NCBI RefSeq assembly: GCF_036347135.1
Contig: NZ_CP108938.1
Location: forward strand, 2,418,001 to 2,482,000
Direction of reading: 5' to 3'
Length of the DNA stretch: 64,000 bases
DNA from: Streptomyces sp. NBC_00775
GTDB lineage: Bacteria > Actinomycetota > Actinomycetes > Streptomycetales > Streptomycetaceae
Part shown: in pieces, positions 26,560-36,205 of the stretch
How positions within the stretch are numbered: the first letter of the stretch is position 1
How the letters are laid out: each line of letters starts with the position of its first letter
Notes under the pieces: generated by a model
What the model was told of the DNA's origin: nothing
Databases searched by the model: none
The model's input: the letters and a program-made list of their open reading frames with translations, nothing else
Translations under genes and position numbers: made by a program

Positions 26560-27414
26560 TCACCGCACCGTGTATCCGGCGTCGACCGTCACGGTGGTGC
26601 CGGTGACATGGCGCGAGGCGTCGCTCGCCAGCCACAGGGCGGCGGCGGCCACGTCCTCGGGGTCGACGAGGGTGTGCATCGGCTGGTCCGCGGTGAACAG
26701 CGCCTCGTGCTCCTGGGCGGGGATGTCCAGGGCGCGCGCCACCTCCGAGAGCATCCGGCCGTCCATCGCGGGCTCGTCGCGGATGTTGCCCGGGCAGACC
26801 GCGTTGACCCGCACCCGGTGGGAGGCGTAGTCGAGCGCGCTCGCCTTGGTCAGACCGACGAGACCGTGCTTGGCCGCGACGTACCCGGCGAAGTTGCGGT
26901 AGCCGACCAGGCCGGCGGTGGAGGCGATGTTCACGATCGATCCCTGGCGCCGCTCGACCATCGCGGGCGCGAACACCTTGGTCGTGCGCCAGGCCCCGCT
27001 CAGGTCGATGTCGAGCATCAACTGCCAGTCCTCCTCGGCCGTTTCGTGCACCGGCCGCCCGGAGGGAGCGACCACGCCCGCGTTGTTGACCAGCAGGTCC
27101 GGCGGACCGAAGCGGGCGGTCGCCGTCTCCCGCAGCCGGGTCAGCGCGTCCAGGTCCCGTACGTCGACGGCCGCGGTCAGGACGGCGGCGCCGAGCTTGC
27201 CGCACTGCTCGGCGGTGTACGCGAGCTGGCTCTCGGTGCCCAGCGGGTACGGGACCCCGGCGATGTCGGCGGCCGTGTCGAGCAGGACCAGGTCGGCGCC
27301 CTCGGCCGCGAAGGCGAGCGCGCAGGCACGTCCGGCCCCGCGGGCGGCTCCGGTGATCACCGCGGTGCGGCCTTCGAGGCGGCCGGTGGGCGGGGCGGGG
27401 TGCAGCGGGGTCAT
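26560..27414 (-). CDS. SDR oxidoreductase with mycofactocin-type insertion
   Basis: A 284-residue short-chain dehydrogenase. It has the NAD-binding TGAARGAGR, NNAG, and a Ser-Tyr-Lys catalytic set (IVNIASTAG ... YVAAKHG). After the second beta strand there is an additional stretch, about residues 46-67, reading DIAGVPYPLGTESQLAYT. This is the type of insertion found in mycofactocin-coupled SDRs, which hold their nicotinamide cofactor tightly. No mycofactocin genes are in the window. Overlaps of four nt with the MFS gene place it in the cluster operon, where it probably oxidises or reduces a hydroxyl/keto group of a precursor or the product. Confidence 0.87.
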   Translation of the reverse strand: MTPLHPAPPTGRLEGRTAVITGAARGAGRACALAFAAEGADLVLLDTAADIAGVPYPLGTESQLAYTAEQCGKLGAAVLTAAVDVRDLDALTRLRETATARFGPPDLLVNNAGVVAPSGRPVHETAEEDWQLMLDIDLSGAWRTTKVFAPAMVERRQGSIVNIASTAGLVGYRNFAGYVAAKHGLVGLTKASALDYASHRVRVNAVCPGNIRDEPAMDGRMLSEVARALDIPAQEHEALFTADQPMHTLVDPEDVAAAALWLASDASRHVTGTTVTVDAGYTVR

Positions 27415-28805
27415 CGGGTACGCACCTTTCCCGGGCCCGTGTCCAAGGCCCGGTCCGTCTCAACGGAGCTGTCGGCGGAGGCAGTTGACGTGAACGTCAC
27501 GGCTCCGTCGGCCTCCTCGGCCGCGCGGGGCCCGTCGGCGGCCGGCCGTACGTCCATGTCCTTGAGCGCGGGCCGACGCCAGCTCGCCGCGATCAGGACC
27601 AGGTAGACGAGGGCGAAGCACAGCATCGGGACGCGCAGCCCGGCCAGGTCCACCAGCCAGCCGGCGGTCAGGACCCCGAGCGGGGCCGAGGTGAGGGCCA
27701 TGGCCCCGGTGAGGCCGAAGACCCGGCCGCGCAGCTCCTCGGGGACGCGTTCGAGCATGACGGTCGACAGCATCGGGTTGAGGGGCCCGCCGGCCACACC
27801 GGTGAGGAAACAGATCACCGTGACGCCGACGGCGCCGGGCTGGAGTACGAGCAGCAGCCGCAGCACCGCGACCATCGCGAAGCAGCCGAAGAGGGTGTAG
27901 CGGCGGCTGGAGAGGAAGGTCCTGCTGGCGGGCCCGTACAGGAAGGTGCCCACGATCGAGCCGATGCCGACCGCCCCGAGGAACCACCCCATGGCCGCGC
28001 TGCTGTGCAGCACGTCCTGCGCGTACACCGGCAGGAACAGCGGGGTGAAGGCGTCGTCGAGGAAGTTGGTGACCACCACGAACGCGGTCATGGCGCCGAT
28101 CACCGGCATCGTCCTGACCAGTGCCATGCCCTCCCGCAGCTGGCCGAAGAAGCCGAAGCCGCTCTGCGCGGAGCCCTTGTTGGCCTCGCCGCCGGGCACC
28201 GCGAACGTCACCAGGGCGGCGGCGACCAGGAAGGTGCCGGCGTCGACGTACATGCCGACGACCGAGTCGGTCGCGGCGACCAGCACACCCGCCAGCGGAG
28301 CACCGGCCACCAGGCCGAGCCGGGGGGCGGCCTGGTACCAGGAGTTGACGCTCTCCAGGCGCGCGCCCGCGTTCTCGGTGACCGGTTTGAGCAGGGTCAT
28401 GCGGGCCGCGGTCGCGGGTGTCGCCACCACGGTCCGCGCGAAGAGCAGGGCGAGCAGCAGCGGGATGGGCAGCCCCGTGGTCGCGTCGAGCAGTGGCACG
28501 AGCAGGACGAGCAGACCCGCCGCCAGGTCCGACAGCACGCTCAGCCGGCGCCCGCCGAAGCGGTCGACGAGGACGCCGCCGACGGCCCCCGCGAAGATCA
28601 GCGGGACCGCGCCGATGAAGCCGGCGAGACCGGTGGTGGCGGTGGAGCCGGTGGTGTGCAGCACGTACAACGGCACGGTCACCACGGTGATCGCGTTGCC
28701 GAACGCCGACAGGTACTGGGCCGTGAGGAGAGCGGCGAGCGGGCTTCGGCGGCCTGCCGACGCGGTGCGGGCGCCGCTCACCGTCGTGCCGGGCGCCGCG
28801 CTCAT
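27411..28805 (-). CDS. MFS transporter (MdfA/macrolide-efflux-like)
   Basis: A 464-residue transporter with twelve predicted helices of the DHA3/macrolide-efflux-type MFS group. The first-loop motif GVLVDRFGGRR is clear, and a long acidic cytoplasmic tail (about 410-464) follows the last helix. Located inside the NRPS/PKS operon with four-nt overlaps on both sides, it probably exports the product and gives self-protection. Substrate not determined. Confidence 0.9.
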   Translation of the reverse strand: MSAAPGTTVSGARTASAGRRSPLAALLTAQYLSAFGNAITVVTVPLYVLHTTGSTATTGLAGFIGAVPLIFAGAVGGVLVDRFGGRRLSVLSDLAAGLLVLLVPLLDATTGLPIPLLLALLFARTVVATPATAARMTLLKPVTENAGARLESVNSWYQAAPRLGLVAGAPLAGVLVAATDSVVGMYVDAGTFLVAAALVTFAVPGGEANKGSAQSGFGFFGQLREGMALVRTMPVIGAMTAFVVVTNFLDDAFTPLFLPVYAQDVLHSSAAMGWFLGAVGIGSIVGTFLYGPASRTFLSSRRYTLFGCFAMVAVLRLLLVLQPGAVGVTVICFLTGVAGGPLNPMLSTVMLERVPEELRGRVFGLTGAMALTSAPLGVLTAGWLVDLAGLRVPMLCFALVYLVLIAASWRRPALKDMDVRPAADGPRAAEEADGAVTFTSTASADSSVETDRALDTGPGKVRTR

Positions 28806-31800
28806 CGCCGTACCCCCTGCCGGTCGCGACGCTCGCGGCTGAGCCGCTCGAAGAGGCGTTCCATGGTCTCCTCCATCACTCCTGTCACTCCCGGGACACC
28901 GTCCGGATCCTGGGGCTGCTGCGGCGCGTTGAGCAGATCGCGCAGTTCTCGTGCCGCCAGCTCCGCGGTGGCGCGGACCGCCTCGGGGTCCACCGCGTCC
29001 GGGTTGTGGAGCCAGCGCAGGACCAGGGCGCCGTCGCGCAGCGCGATCGCCACGTCGACGTCCACCGGGCGTTCGACGTCCTCGTTGCCGGTCGCCGCGG
29101 TCTCCGTGGACCGGGTGAAGAGCCCGCCGGTTCCGTTCGCCGGATCCGCCAGTTCGCCGACGTAGTTGACGATCACCCGGGGCTCGCCGAGCGCGGCGAA
29201 CTCCTCGCGCAGCCGGGCGTCCGCGGCACAGCCGAGCAGCCCGAAGGTCTTGCCGGAGTCGGGCACGGCGCGCAGTGCCGCGGCGGTGGCCCGCAGGTCG
29301 TCCGCCGCGCTGCCGCCGGTGAGCGGCACCCGGAGGGGGAAGGGCGCCGAGTAGTAGCCGACGGCCCGGTCGGGGTCCCAGCCGGGCAGCGCGGCCAGCG
29401 GATCGCGGCCGAGGCCGATCAGCCAGTACGACGCCTGCTCGTCCGGGGCCCAGGGGCGCAGGGCGCGGGCGACGGCGGTCAGTGTCACGGCCTCCAGTGG
29501 CCCGTGCCACTCGGCGGGCAGCTCCACCTCCACCTCGAACTGCCGCTCGCCGCCGTACACGTTGGGCCCGTCGAGGCTCCAGCGGTACGCGCCCGCTCCG
29601 GCCAGCTGGGCCCGCCAGTACGCGGCGTGCGGGGCGGGGTCGAGGGCCCTGACGGCCGCCGCGTGCTCCGCGTAGCCCGCCTTCTCGCCGGTGAGCGGCT
29701 CGCCCCGGTAGCCCCGGGCCAGGTCCGCGATGACGATGCCCCACGACATCCCGTCGATGACGAGGTGGCTCGCGCCGAGCACGACACGGTCCGGGGCGCC
29801 GGACGCCCCGGGCAGATGGCTGACCGCGAACAGCACGCCGGCCGTCAGGTCGAAGTCCGCGCGCTGGGCCGCGACGACCCGCTCCGGGTCGGCCCCGGCG
29901 GGCTCGGCCGACCAGCGCCAGGCCTCGCCGGGCACGATGCGCGGTCCCAACTCGCCGGAACCGGCGGCGGGTTGATAGGCGGTGGTCAGCGTCGGATGGG
30001 CGCGCACCACCGCCCGTGCCGCGTCCCGCAGCCGGTCCGCGTCCAGCGGCCCGGCCGCCTCCAGGACGTAGCTGTGGGCGAAGGACTCCACCCGGTCCAG
30101 GCCACGGCCGAGCAGCATCTCCTGCTCGGGGCCGAGCGGACCCGCCGCCGGCACCGGGCCGCTTTGCGGGGCTCCGGCGCGACGGGCGCCGAGCGTCTCG
30201 GCGAGCCGGCCGAGCACCGGGTGGGTGAAGACGTCCTTGAGGGTGGCGGTGAACCCGGCCTCCCGGAGCCGGTGGGCGAGGCGCACGGCGAGCAGGGAGG
30301 TGCCGCCGGAGGTGAAGAAGACGTCCTCGGGGGCGGCCCGGTCCGTGCCGAGCACCTCGCACCAGGCGTCGGTGACCCGGCTCAGGTCCTCGTCCCCGGC
30401 CCGTCCCGGCTCCGCTCGCGGCCCCGCCTCGGCGGGCGGGGAGAGCAGCGAGACGGGGGGCTGCGCGGGCCGGGGAGCGGGCCGGCGCAGCGGTTCGTCG
30501 GGCCGCTCGGCGAACTGCTCGACGATCTGCAGCAGCCGCCCGGTGAGCGAGGCGACGGTGGCGCGGTCGAAGAGCGCCGTACGGTACTCCATGCGCCCGT
30601 AGACCACGTCGCCCACCTGCCACCAGGCGGTGGTGAGGTCCATGGTGGAGACGCCCTCGGGCACGGCGTTGGCGTACACCTCGGCCCCGGGCAGCCCCAG
30701 GGCCTTGGAGTCGTCGATGTCGAGCTGCACCAGCATGGTCTGGAGCAGCGGATGCCGGGTGGCCGACCGGTCGGGTGCCACGGCCTGGACGATCTCCCCG
30801 AAGGGCACCTCACGGTGGTCGGCCACCGCTGCGGCGGCCGCGGCCGTGGCGGTGAGCACGTCGTTCGGGGTGGGGTTCTCGGGCAGCCGGATCCGCAGCG
30901 GGATGCTGGTGAGCAGGAACCCGATGAGCGGGGTGGTCTCCGGTTCGCCCCGGGTGGCGGCGGGGATCCCGACGACCAGGTCCCGCAGACCTGTCCGCTC
31001 GTACAACAGGGCGGCGTACGCGGCCGTCATCGCCGTGGCCGGGGTGGTGCGCGCCGCCCGGGCGCGGGCGGCGAAGGCGAGGCCCACTTCCCGGTCGAGG
31101 ATGAAGCCGTAGTGCTCCCCGGCATGGTCGGCGGTGTCGGGACTGTGGTCGTAGGGCAGCGCGAGCCGCTCCGGCACCCCGTCCAGGAAGGTCCGCCAGA
31201 ACTCCCGGTGACGCTCGCCGTGCGGGCCGGCGAAGCGTTCGCGCTGCCAGTGCGCCCAGTCGCCGAACTGCACGGGCAGCTCGGCCACTTGGGGTTCCCG
31301 GTCCTCGGACAGCGCCCGGTAGTGCTCCAGGAGTTCGTCGTTGAGGCGTACGTACGACCACTGGTCGACGAAGGAGTGCGGCATCGTCTCGACGATCTGG
31401 TGGTCTCCCTCGGCGACCTTCGCCACGGCGAGCCGCAGGACGGGGTCACGGGCCAGGTCGAAGGGGCGGCGCACCTGTTCCGCGATGAACTCCTGTCGGC
31501 GCCGCTCGATCCGTTCGTCGGAGTCCTGGGACGGGTCGGCGGCCGACAGGTCGGCGTAGCTGATCTCGGCCCGCCGGTCCTGGTGGACCCGCAGATAGGG
31601 TCTGCCGCCCTCGGACTCGGCGTTCGCGCGCAGCAGTTCGTGCCGGAGCACCACCGCGTCCGCGGCCCGGGTGAAGGTGTCCAGGTCGAACGCGCCGGCC
31701 ACGCGCAGCCCGTACCCGAGGGTGTAGGTGGTGGTCCCGGGGTCCAACTGGTCGAGGATCCACAGGCGTTCCTGGTCCATGCCGAGCGGGAACCGGTCGC

Positions 31801-31930
31801 GGGGGCCCGGCCTGCGCCGCAGCTGCGGGCCGTCGCGCTCGGCGAGCCGGGCGGTGAGGGCGGCCCGCTGGGCGGGGCTGAGCCGGGCGAGCCGGCCGGC
31901 CAGGCGTGACTTGTCGACGGGCGCGCTCAC
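28802..31930 (-). CDS. NRPS protein C-T-E without an adenylation domain
   Basis: A 1042-residue NRPS. A helical N-terminal linker (about 5-32) precedes a C domain (about 45-480) whose active site reads PHSFVDQ (the catalytic His185 and Asp189 kept, first His and Gly changed). A T domain follows (FFTSGGTSLLAV, Ser near 543). Last comes an epimerase-like domain (about 600-1000: SHLVIDGMSW near 723, GYYSAPFP, VIVNYVGEL). There is no A domain, so its carrier must be loaded in trans, for example by the stand-alone A enzyme at 44287-45894. An E domain implies a D-configured residue. The GTG overlaps the upstream stop. Confidence 0.9.
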   Translation of the reverse strand: MSAPVDKSRLAGRLARLSPAQRAALTARLAERDGPQLRRRPGPRDRFPLGMDQERLWILDQLDPGTTTYTLGYGLRVAGAFDLDTFTRAADAVVLRHELLRANAESEGGRPYLRVHQDRRAEISYADLSAADPSQDSDERIERRRQEFIAEQVRRPFDLARDPVLRLAVAKVAEGDHQIVETMPHSFVDQWSYVRLNDELLEHYRALSEDREPQVAELPVQFGDWAHWQRERFAGPHGERHREFWRTFLDGVPERLALPYDHSPDTADHAGEHYGFILDREVGLAFAARARAARTTPATAMTAAYAALLYERTGLRDLVVGIPAATRGEPETTPLIGFLLTSIPLRIRLPENPTPNDVLTATAAAAAAVADHREVPFGEIVQAVAPDRSATRHPLLQTMLVQLDIDDSKALGLPGAEVYANAVPEGVSTMDLTTAWWQVGDVVYGRMEYRTALFDRATVASLTGRLLQIVEQFAERPDEPLRRPAPRPAQPPVSLLSPPAEAGPRAEPGRAGDEDLSRVTDAWCEVLGTDRAAPEDVFFTSGGTSLLAVRLAHRLREAGFTATLKDVFTHPVLGRLAETLGARRAGAPQSGPVPAAGPLGPEQEMLLGRGLDRVESFAHSYVLEAAGPLDADRLRDAARAVVRAHPTLTTAYQPAAGSGELGPRIVPGEAWRWSAEPAGADPERVVAAQRADFDLTAGVLFAVSHLPGASGAPDRVVLGASHLVIDGMSWGIVIADLARGYRGEPLTGEKAGYAEHAAAVRALDPAPHAAYWRAQLAGAGAYRWSLDGPNVYGGERQFEVEVELPAEWHGPLEAVTLTAVARALRPWAPDEQASYWLIGLGRDPLAALPGWDPDRAVGYYSAPFPLRVPLTGGSAADDLRATAAALRAVPDSGKTFGLLGCAADARLREEFAALGEPRVIVNYVGELADPANGTGGLFTRSTETAATGNEDVERPVDVDVAIALRDGALVLRWLHNPDAVDPEAVRATAELAARELRDLLNAPQQPQDPDGVPGVTGVMEETMERLFERLSRERRDRQGVRR

Positions 31931-33084
31931 GCGGACACCTCCGGGATCAGGGCCGGCTGGTCCGGCGCGGCGGTCGGAGCCGGTGCCGTGCGCAGGCCGA
32001 ACAGTGCGGGCAGCGCGGCGAGGACGTCGGCGGCGGGCAGGCCGAAGTCGACGAGGCAGCCCACCTCGTCCGCGCCCGCGGCGGCCAGCTCGGCGAGGAC
32101 GCCGCGGGCCTTGGCGGGGGAACCGAGCAGGGAAGGGCCGGTGAGGAAGTCCAGATAGGCGCTCTCCACGAGGACCTCGTCGTCCCCGCCGCCGGTCTGG
32201 TTGCGGAAGGACCGCAGATAGGCGTGCATCGCCGGGCGCAGGAAGTCCTCCAGGTCGTCCCGCTCACTGACGTACGCGTGGGCCATGACCACCACGTCGC
32301 CCTCGCCGGGGTGTCCGGCGTCCCGCCAGGCCTGCCGGTAGTGGGCGATGTTCTCGCGCAGCGCGGTCATCGTCTGGCCGAGCAGCGCGGTCATCACGCC
32401 GTACCCGGCCCGGGCCGCGTCGGTGAAGGTGCGCCGCGTACCGGTCGCGGTGAGCCAGACGGGCAGCTCGGCCGTGACCGGGCGGGGACGGGTGCGGATC
32501 TGCGGGCTGGTGCCCGCGGTGGAGGGGTAGGGCAGGGCGTCGCCGCGCCACAGGGCGCGGATCTCCTCGATGGACCGGAAGGTGGTCTCGCGCCGGCCGG
32601 CGTAGTCGGTGCGGGCCAGGACGAAGTCATCCGGGTGCCAGCCGCTGGCGAAGGAGATCCCGGCCCGGCCGCCGGAGAGGCTGTCCACGAGCGCCCAGTC
32701 CTCGGCGACGCGCGCCGGGTGGTGCAGTGGTGCGGCCACGCTGCCCGCCCGGATCCCGATGGAGCGGGTACGGGCGGCCACCGCGGCGGCGAGCACCGCC
32801 GGGTTGGGGGAGAAACCGCCGAAGTCGACGAAGTGGCGCTCCGGCAGCCAGACCGCGTGCAGTCCCGCCTCGTCGGCGCGGGCGGCGGCCTCCAGGACGA
32901 ACGGATAGTACGCGGACGCGTCGGCGTGGTCGGCGCTCGCGAAGAAGTACAGGCTGTGCCGCAGCCGGGCGGGCGGCGCGGTGGCCGCCTCCGGCTGCCG
33001 TGTCTGCCGGGCCCGCAGGCCCGAGCTCAGCCTGCGCCGCTGTTCGGGGGTGAGCGCGCCGAGGCGCGCGGAGAGGTCACTCAT
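31927..33084 (-). CDS. Discrete luciferase-like (LLM) flavin monooxygenase of the natural-product type
   Basis: A 385-residue LLM-fold flavin-dependent monooxygenase of the MupA/Atu3640 group normally found as a domain inside NRPS/PKS proteins. Diagnostic segments are HSLYFFAS, VWLPERHFVDFGGFSPNP, GIRAGSVAAPLHHP and SFASGWHPDDF. Here it is a separate protein. Its first 30 residues (SARLGALTPEQRRRLSSGL) resemble a module-linker helix, much like the N-terminus of the C-T-E protein downstream. It likely acts on a carrier-bound keto intermediate made by the PKS module, whose gene it overlaps by eight nt. The outcome (hydroxylation or oxygen insertion) cannot be read. Confidence 0.88.
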   Translation of the reverse strand: MSDLSARLGALTPEQRRRLSSGLRARQTRQPEAATAPPARLRHSLYFFASADHADASAYYPFVLEAAARADEAGLHAVWLPERHFVDFGGFSPNPAVLAAAVAARTRSIGIRAGSVAAPLHHPARVAEDWALVDSLSGGRAGISFASGWHPDDFVLARTDYAGRRETTFRSIEEIRALWRGDALPYPSTAGTSPQIRTRPRPVTAELPVWLTATGTRRTFTDAARAGYGVMTALLGQTMTALRENIAHYRQAWRDAGHPGEGDVVVMAHAYVSERDDLEDFLRPAMHAYLRSFRNQTGGGDDEVLVESAYLDFLTGPSLLGSPAKARGVLAELAAAGADEVGCLVDFGLPAADVLAALPALFGLRTAPAPTAAPDQPALIPEVSA

Positions 33085-36000
33085 CGTGCTGCCCGCTCTC
33101 TGCCTCTATCTCTTCCAGCAGCCGCAGCAGTTCGGCGTCGTCGCGCTGTGCGGCGAGTTCGTCGATCCGGGCGGTGAACCCGGCGAGCGACGAGTGCTCG
33201 TACAGGTCCTGCAGACGCACCTCGACGAGCAGCGCGTCGTTGACGACGCTGACCAGCTGGGCGGCGTGCAGGGAGGTGCCGCCGAGGTCGAAGAAGTTGT
33301 CCTCGGTGCGCAGGTGGGTGACGCCGAAGGCCTCCGCCCAGATGCGGCGGACGGCGTCGGCGGTGGTCTCCTCGGCGTCCGCGCCGGCCGGGATGTCACC
33401 CGGGCCGGCCGCTGTGTCCGGCGCCTGGTGCGTCACGTCCTTGGCGGACCAGGCCTGTGCGGGAGAGGCGTACGGATCCTGGGCGCCGCCCGCCGTGGGC
33501 TCGTCGGCCGGTGCCGCCACCCAGTGCCGGTCGTCGGCGAAGGGGTAGCCCGGCAGCGGGACGGCCTCGGCGGGCCGGGCCGGGGCGGGCAGCGGATACC
33601 CGGCGGTCCACAGCGCGGCGAGCGCGGCCCGCAGCTCCGCGGGTTCGTCGGCGGCGGCGCCGCCCTGCGGGGCGCGCCCGGCCGCGTCCACGACGAGCGG
33701 ATCGCGTCCCGCGCCCCGGGCCGCCTGCCGTACGAGCGCGGTCAGGGCGTTCGCGCGGTGCAGCCCGAACACGGCGGCGGGACGGGCGTCGAGGAGGGCG
33801 GTGACCGCGTCGGCGAAGCGGACCGGGGATTCCAACTGCCGTCCCCAGTACGCGGGATCGGTGGCCTCCTGGCCGGTGAGCGGGGCGCCGGTCAGACCGG
33901 AGAGAACGGGGACGGCCGGCGCCGACGCGGGGAGCGTGGCGACGAACTCCGTGAACTCCCGTGCGGCCCGGGCCATCATGCGCGAGTGGAAGGCGCGGGT
34001 CGCGGGCAGCCGGGTGGTGCGCACCCCGGCCTCGCGGCAGCGCTCCTCGAAGGCGGCGAGCGCCTCCTCGGGGCCTCCGCAGACCGTGTTGTCCGGCCCG
34101 TTGAGCAGGCAGACGTCCACGTCGAGTCCGGCCGAGAGCTCCACGGCCAGGCTCTCCCCGGCCCGTACGGCGGCCATCGCCCCCGGCTCCGCGGCGGCCA
34201 TCAGGCGGCCTCTGTGGACGACGGCGGCGGCCGCGTCCTCGACGGTGAAGACACCGGCGTACGCGGCGGCGGTCAGCTCACCGACACTGTGCCCGAGCAG
34301 CAGGCCGGGGCGGATCCCCCGGCGTTCGAGCAGCCGCAGCCCGGACAGCCCGAGCACGAACAGCAGGGGCTGTACGACGGCGGTGTCGAGCAGCCTCGGG
34401 TCGCCGGCGGGCCAGTCCCGGGCGTCCCCCAGGTCCGGTCCGCCCGCATCGCGGACCACGGAGGCGAGTTCGGCGAGGTCGGCCGCGAACTCGGGGTCCG
34501 CGTCCGCCAGTCGGGCCCCGGCTGCGGCGAGGTCGATGCCCTGGCCGGGCAGCACGACGCCGAGCAGCGGCTCCGGTTCGGCCCGGCGGCCGCCGCCCTC
34601 CTCGGCGAGCGTGGTGAGGGCGGAGCGCAGCCGCTGCCGGGCGGCGGAAGGATCGGCGGGCAGGGTGACGGCCCAGCGCTCGGGCAGGACCCGGCGGTGG
34701 TGCCAGAGGGTTCCGGCGAGCACGTCGAGGGGAACCTCGGCCCCCGGACCGTCCAGCCACGCGGTCAGATCGCGCGCCTTGTGGCGCAGGGCCCGGGAAT
34801 CGGCCGCGGAGAGCACGACGGTGGACGGGGTGACGTCGGCCGGTGCGCTCTCGGGGGCGGACTCCGGTGCCCGGGTGAGCAGGACATGGCAGTTGGTCCC
34901 GCCCAGACCGAACGAGCTCACCCCGGCGGTACGGGGCCGGTCGGCCGGCCAGGCCCGGGCGGTGCGGGGCAGTTCGAAGCGCGGCGACCCCAGGTCCGCG
35001 TCCGGGCCGTCGCCGGGCTGCGCGGGCGTCGGGGGCAGCACGCCCGCCTCCACCGCGAGGACGGCCTTGATCAGCCCGATGACTCCGGCGGCGGTGTCGC
35101 AGTGGCCGATGTTCGGCTTGACCGATCCCAGGGCGAGAGCGGGCTGTGCGGCCGACCGCCCGTACACCTCGGCGAGAGCGGACAGTTCGACCTGGTCACC
35201 CAGCTGGGTGCCGGTGCCGTGGGTCTCGACGTAACCCACGTCGTGCGGGTCGAGCCCGGCGGCGGCGAGCGCCTCGCGCAGCACCTCGGTCTGGCCGGTC
35301 GGGCTGGGCGCGGTCTGGCTCATCCGGTCGCCGCCGTCGTTGTTGACCGCGCTGCCCAGGAGCAGGGCGCGGGCCCGCTCGCCGGTGTCCGGCAGGTCGG
35401 CCGCGCGGCGCAGCACCACGATGCCCGCACCGCTGGACGGCACGGTGCCCGCGCTGCCCCGGGTGAAGGCGCGGCAGCGGCCGTCGGGCGAGGTGATGCC
35501 GCCCTCGGTGTACTCGTACGCGGGGTCCTGGCTGGTGTGGACCGTGGCACCGCCCGCGATCGCGATGTCGCACTCGTAGGTGAGCAGGCTGCGGATGGCC
35601 TGGTGGACGGCGACCAGGGAGGTCGAACAGGCCGTCTGCACGGTGATGCTGGGGCCGGTCAGGCCGAGCCGGTACGACAGTCCGGTGGCGAGGAAGTCGC
35701 GGGAGTTGCCGAGGGCGAGCTGCTCGGGCCCGAGGGCGCGTACGGTCTTCTCGTCCTTGAGCACGTGGTCGCGGAAGTAGGCGTCGGTGCCGCAGCCCAC
35801 GAACACACCCACCCGGTCGGCGGTGCGCGTCGTGTCGATGCCCGCGTCCTCCAGGGCGTGCCAGGCCAGTTCGGTCAGCACGCGGTGCTGGGGGTCGGTG
35901 GCGGCGGCCTGGGCGGGCAGCATCCCGAACAGCTCGGCGTCGAAGCGGTCGTACCGGTCGATCTGGCCCGCGCGCGTCGGCGGCTTCCCCGGGGCGTCTG

Positions 36001-36205
36001 AGCCGGCGCCGTCCGCGCCGACGGAGTCCGTGCGGACGGCGGCCGGCAGGCTGACGGTGCCGGCGACCAGGGACGCCCAGAACTCCTGCGGCTGCGAACT
36101 CCCCGGCACCCGCAGGGACATGCCCACGACGGCGACGGCGTGGTCCGCGGCGCCGGAGCCGGGGCCAGTGCCGTCCGCGTCGTTCACGGTGTGCTGGTCG
36201 CTCAC
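33077..36205 (-). CDS. Type I PKS module KS-AT-T
   Basis: A 1042-residue polyketide module. KS (about 20-440) has the active Cys in QTACSTSL and the two His motifs VETHGTGTQLGD and KPNIGHCD. AT (about 540-830) has GHSVGEL, and its substrate segment reads RAFHS, the malonyl-type AFHS pattern. A carrier domain ends the protein (FFDLGGTSLHA, Ser near 978). No KR, DH, ER or methyltransferase is present, so it should add one malonyl unit and leave a beta-keto group. The GTG start overlaps the NRPS stop, with AGGAGGAAGC upstream. Confidence 0.93.
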   Translation of the reverse strand: MSDQHTVNDADGTGPGSGAADHAVAVVGMSLRVPGSSQPQEFWASLVAGTVSLPAAVRTDSVGADGAGSDAPGKPPTRAGQIDRYDRFDAELFGMLPAQAAATDPQHRVLTELAWHALEDAGIDTTRTADRVGVFVGCGTDAYFRDHVLKDEKTVRALGPEQLALGNSRDFLATGLSYRLGLTGPSITVQTACSTSLVAVHQAIRSLLTYECDIAIAGGATVHTSQDPAYEYTEGGITSPDGRCRAFTRGSAGTVPSSGAGIVVLRRAADLPDTGERARALLLGSAVNNDGGDRMSQTAPSPTGQTEVLREALAAAGLDPHDVGYVETHGTGTQLGDQVELSALAEVYGRSAAQPALALGSVKPNIGHCDTAAGVIGLIKAVLAVEAGVLPPTPAQPGDGPDADLGSPRFELPRTARAWPADRPRTAGVSSFGLGGTNCHVLLTRAPESAPESAPADVTPSTVVLSAADSRALRHKARDLTAWLDGPGAEVPLDVLAGTLWHHRRVLPERWAVTLPADPSAARQRLRSALTTLAEEGGGRRAEPEPLLGVVLPGQGIDLAAAGARLADADPEFAADLAELASVVRDAGGPDLGDARDWPAGDPRLLDTAVVQPLLFVLGLSGLRLLERRGIRPGLLLGHSVGELTAAAYAGVFTVEDAAAAVVHRGRLMAAAEPGAMAAVRAGESLAVELSAGLDVDVCLLNGPDNTVCGGPEEALAAFEERCREAGVRTTRLPATRAFHSRMMARAAREFTEFVATLPASAPAVPVLSGLTGAPLTGQEATDPAYWGRQLESPVRFADAVTALLDARPAAVFGLHRANALTALVRQAARGAGRDPLVVDAAGRAPQGGAAADEPAELRAALAALWTAGYPLPAPARPAEAVPLPGYPFADDRHWVAAPADEPTAGGAQDPYASPAQAWSAKDVTHQAPDTAAGPGDIPAGADAEETTADAVRRIWAEAFGVTHLRTEDNFFDLGGTSLHAAQLVSVVNDALLVEVRLQDLYEHSSLAGFTARIDELAAQRDDAELLRLLEEIEAESGQHDE

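Noticed and set aside
31927..33084. LLM protein as a bioluminescence luciferase
   Set aside because: There are no lux partners, and its motifs match natural-product LLM domains in assembly lines.
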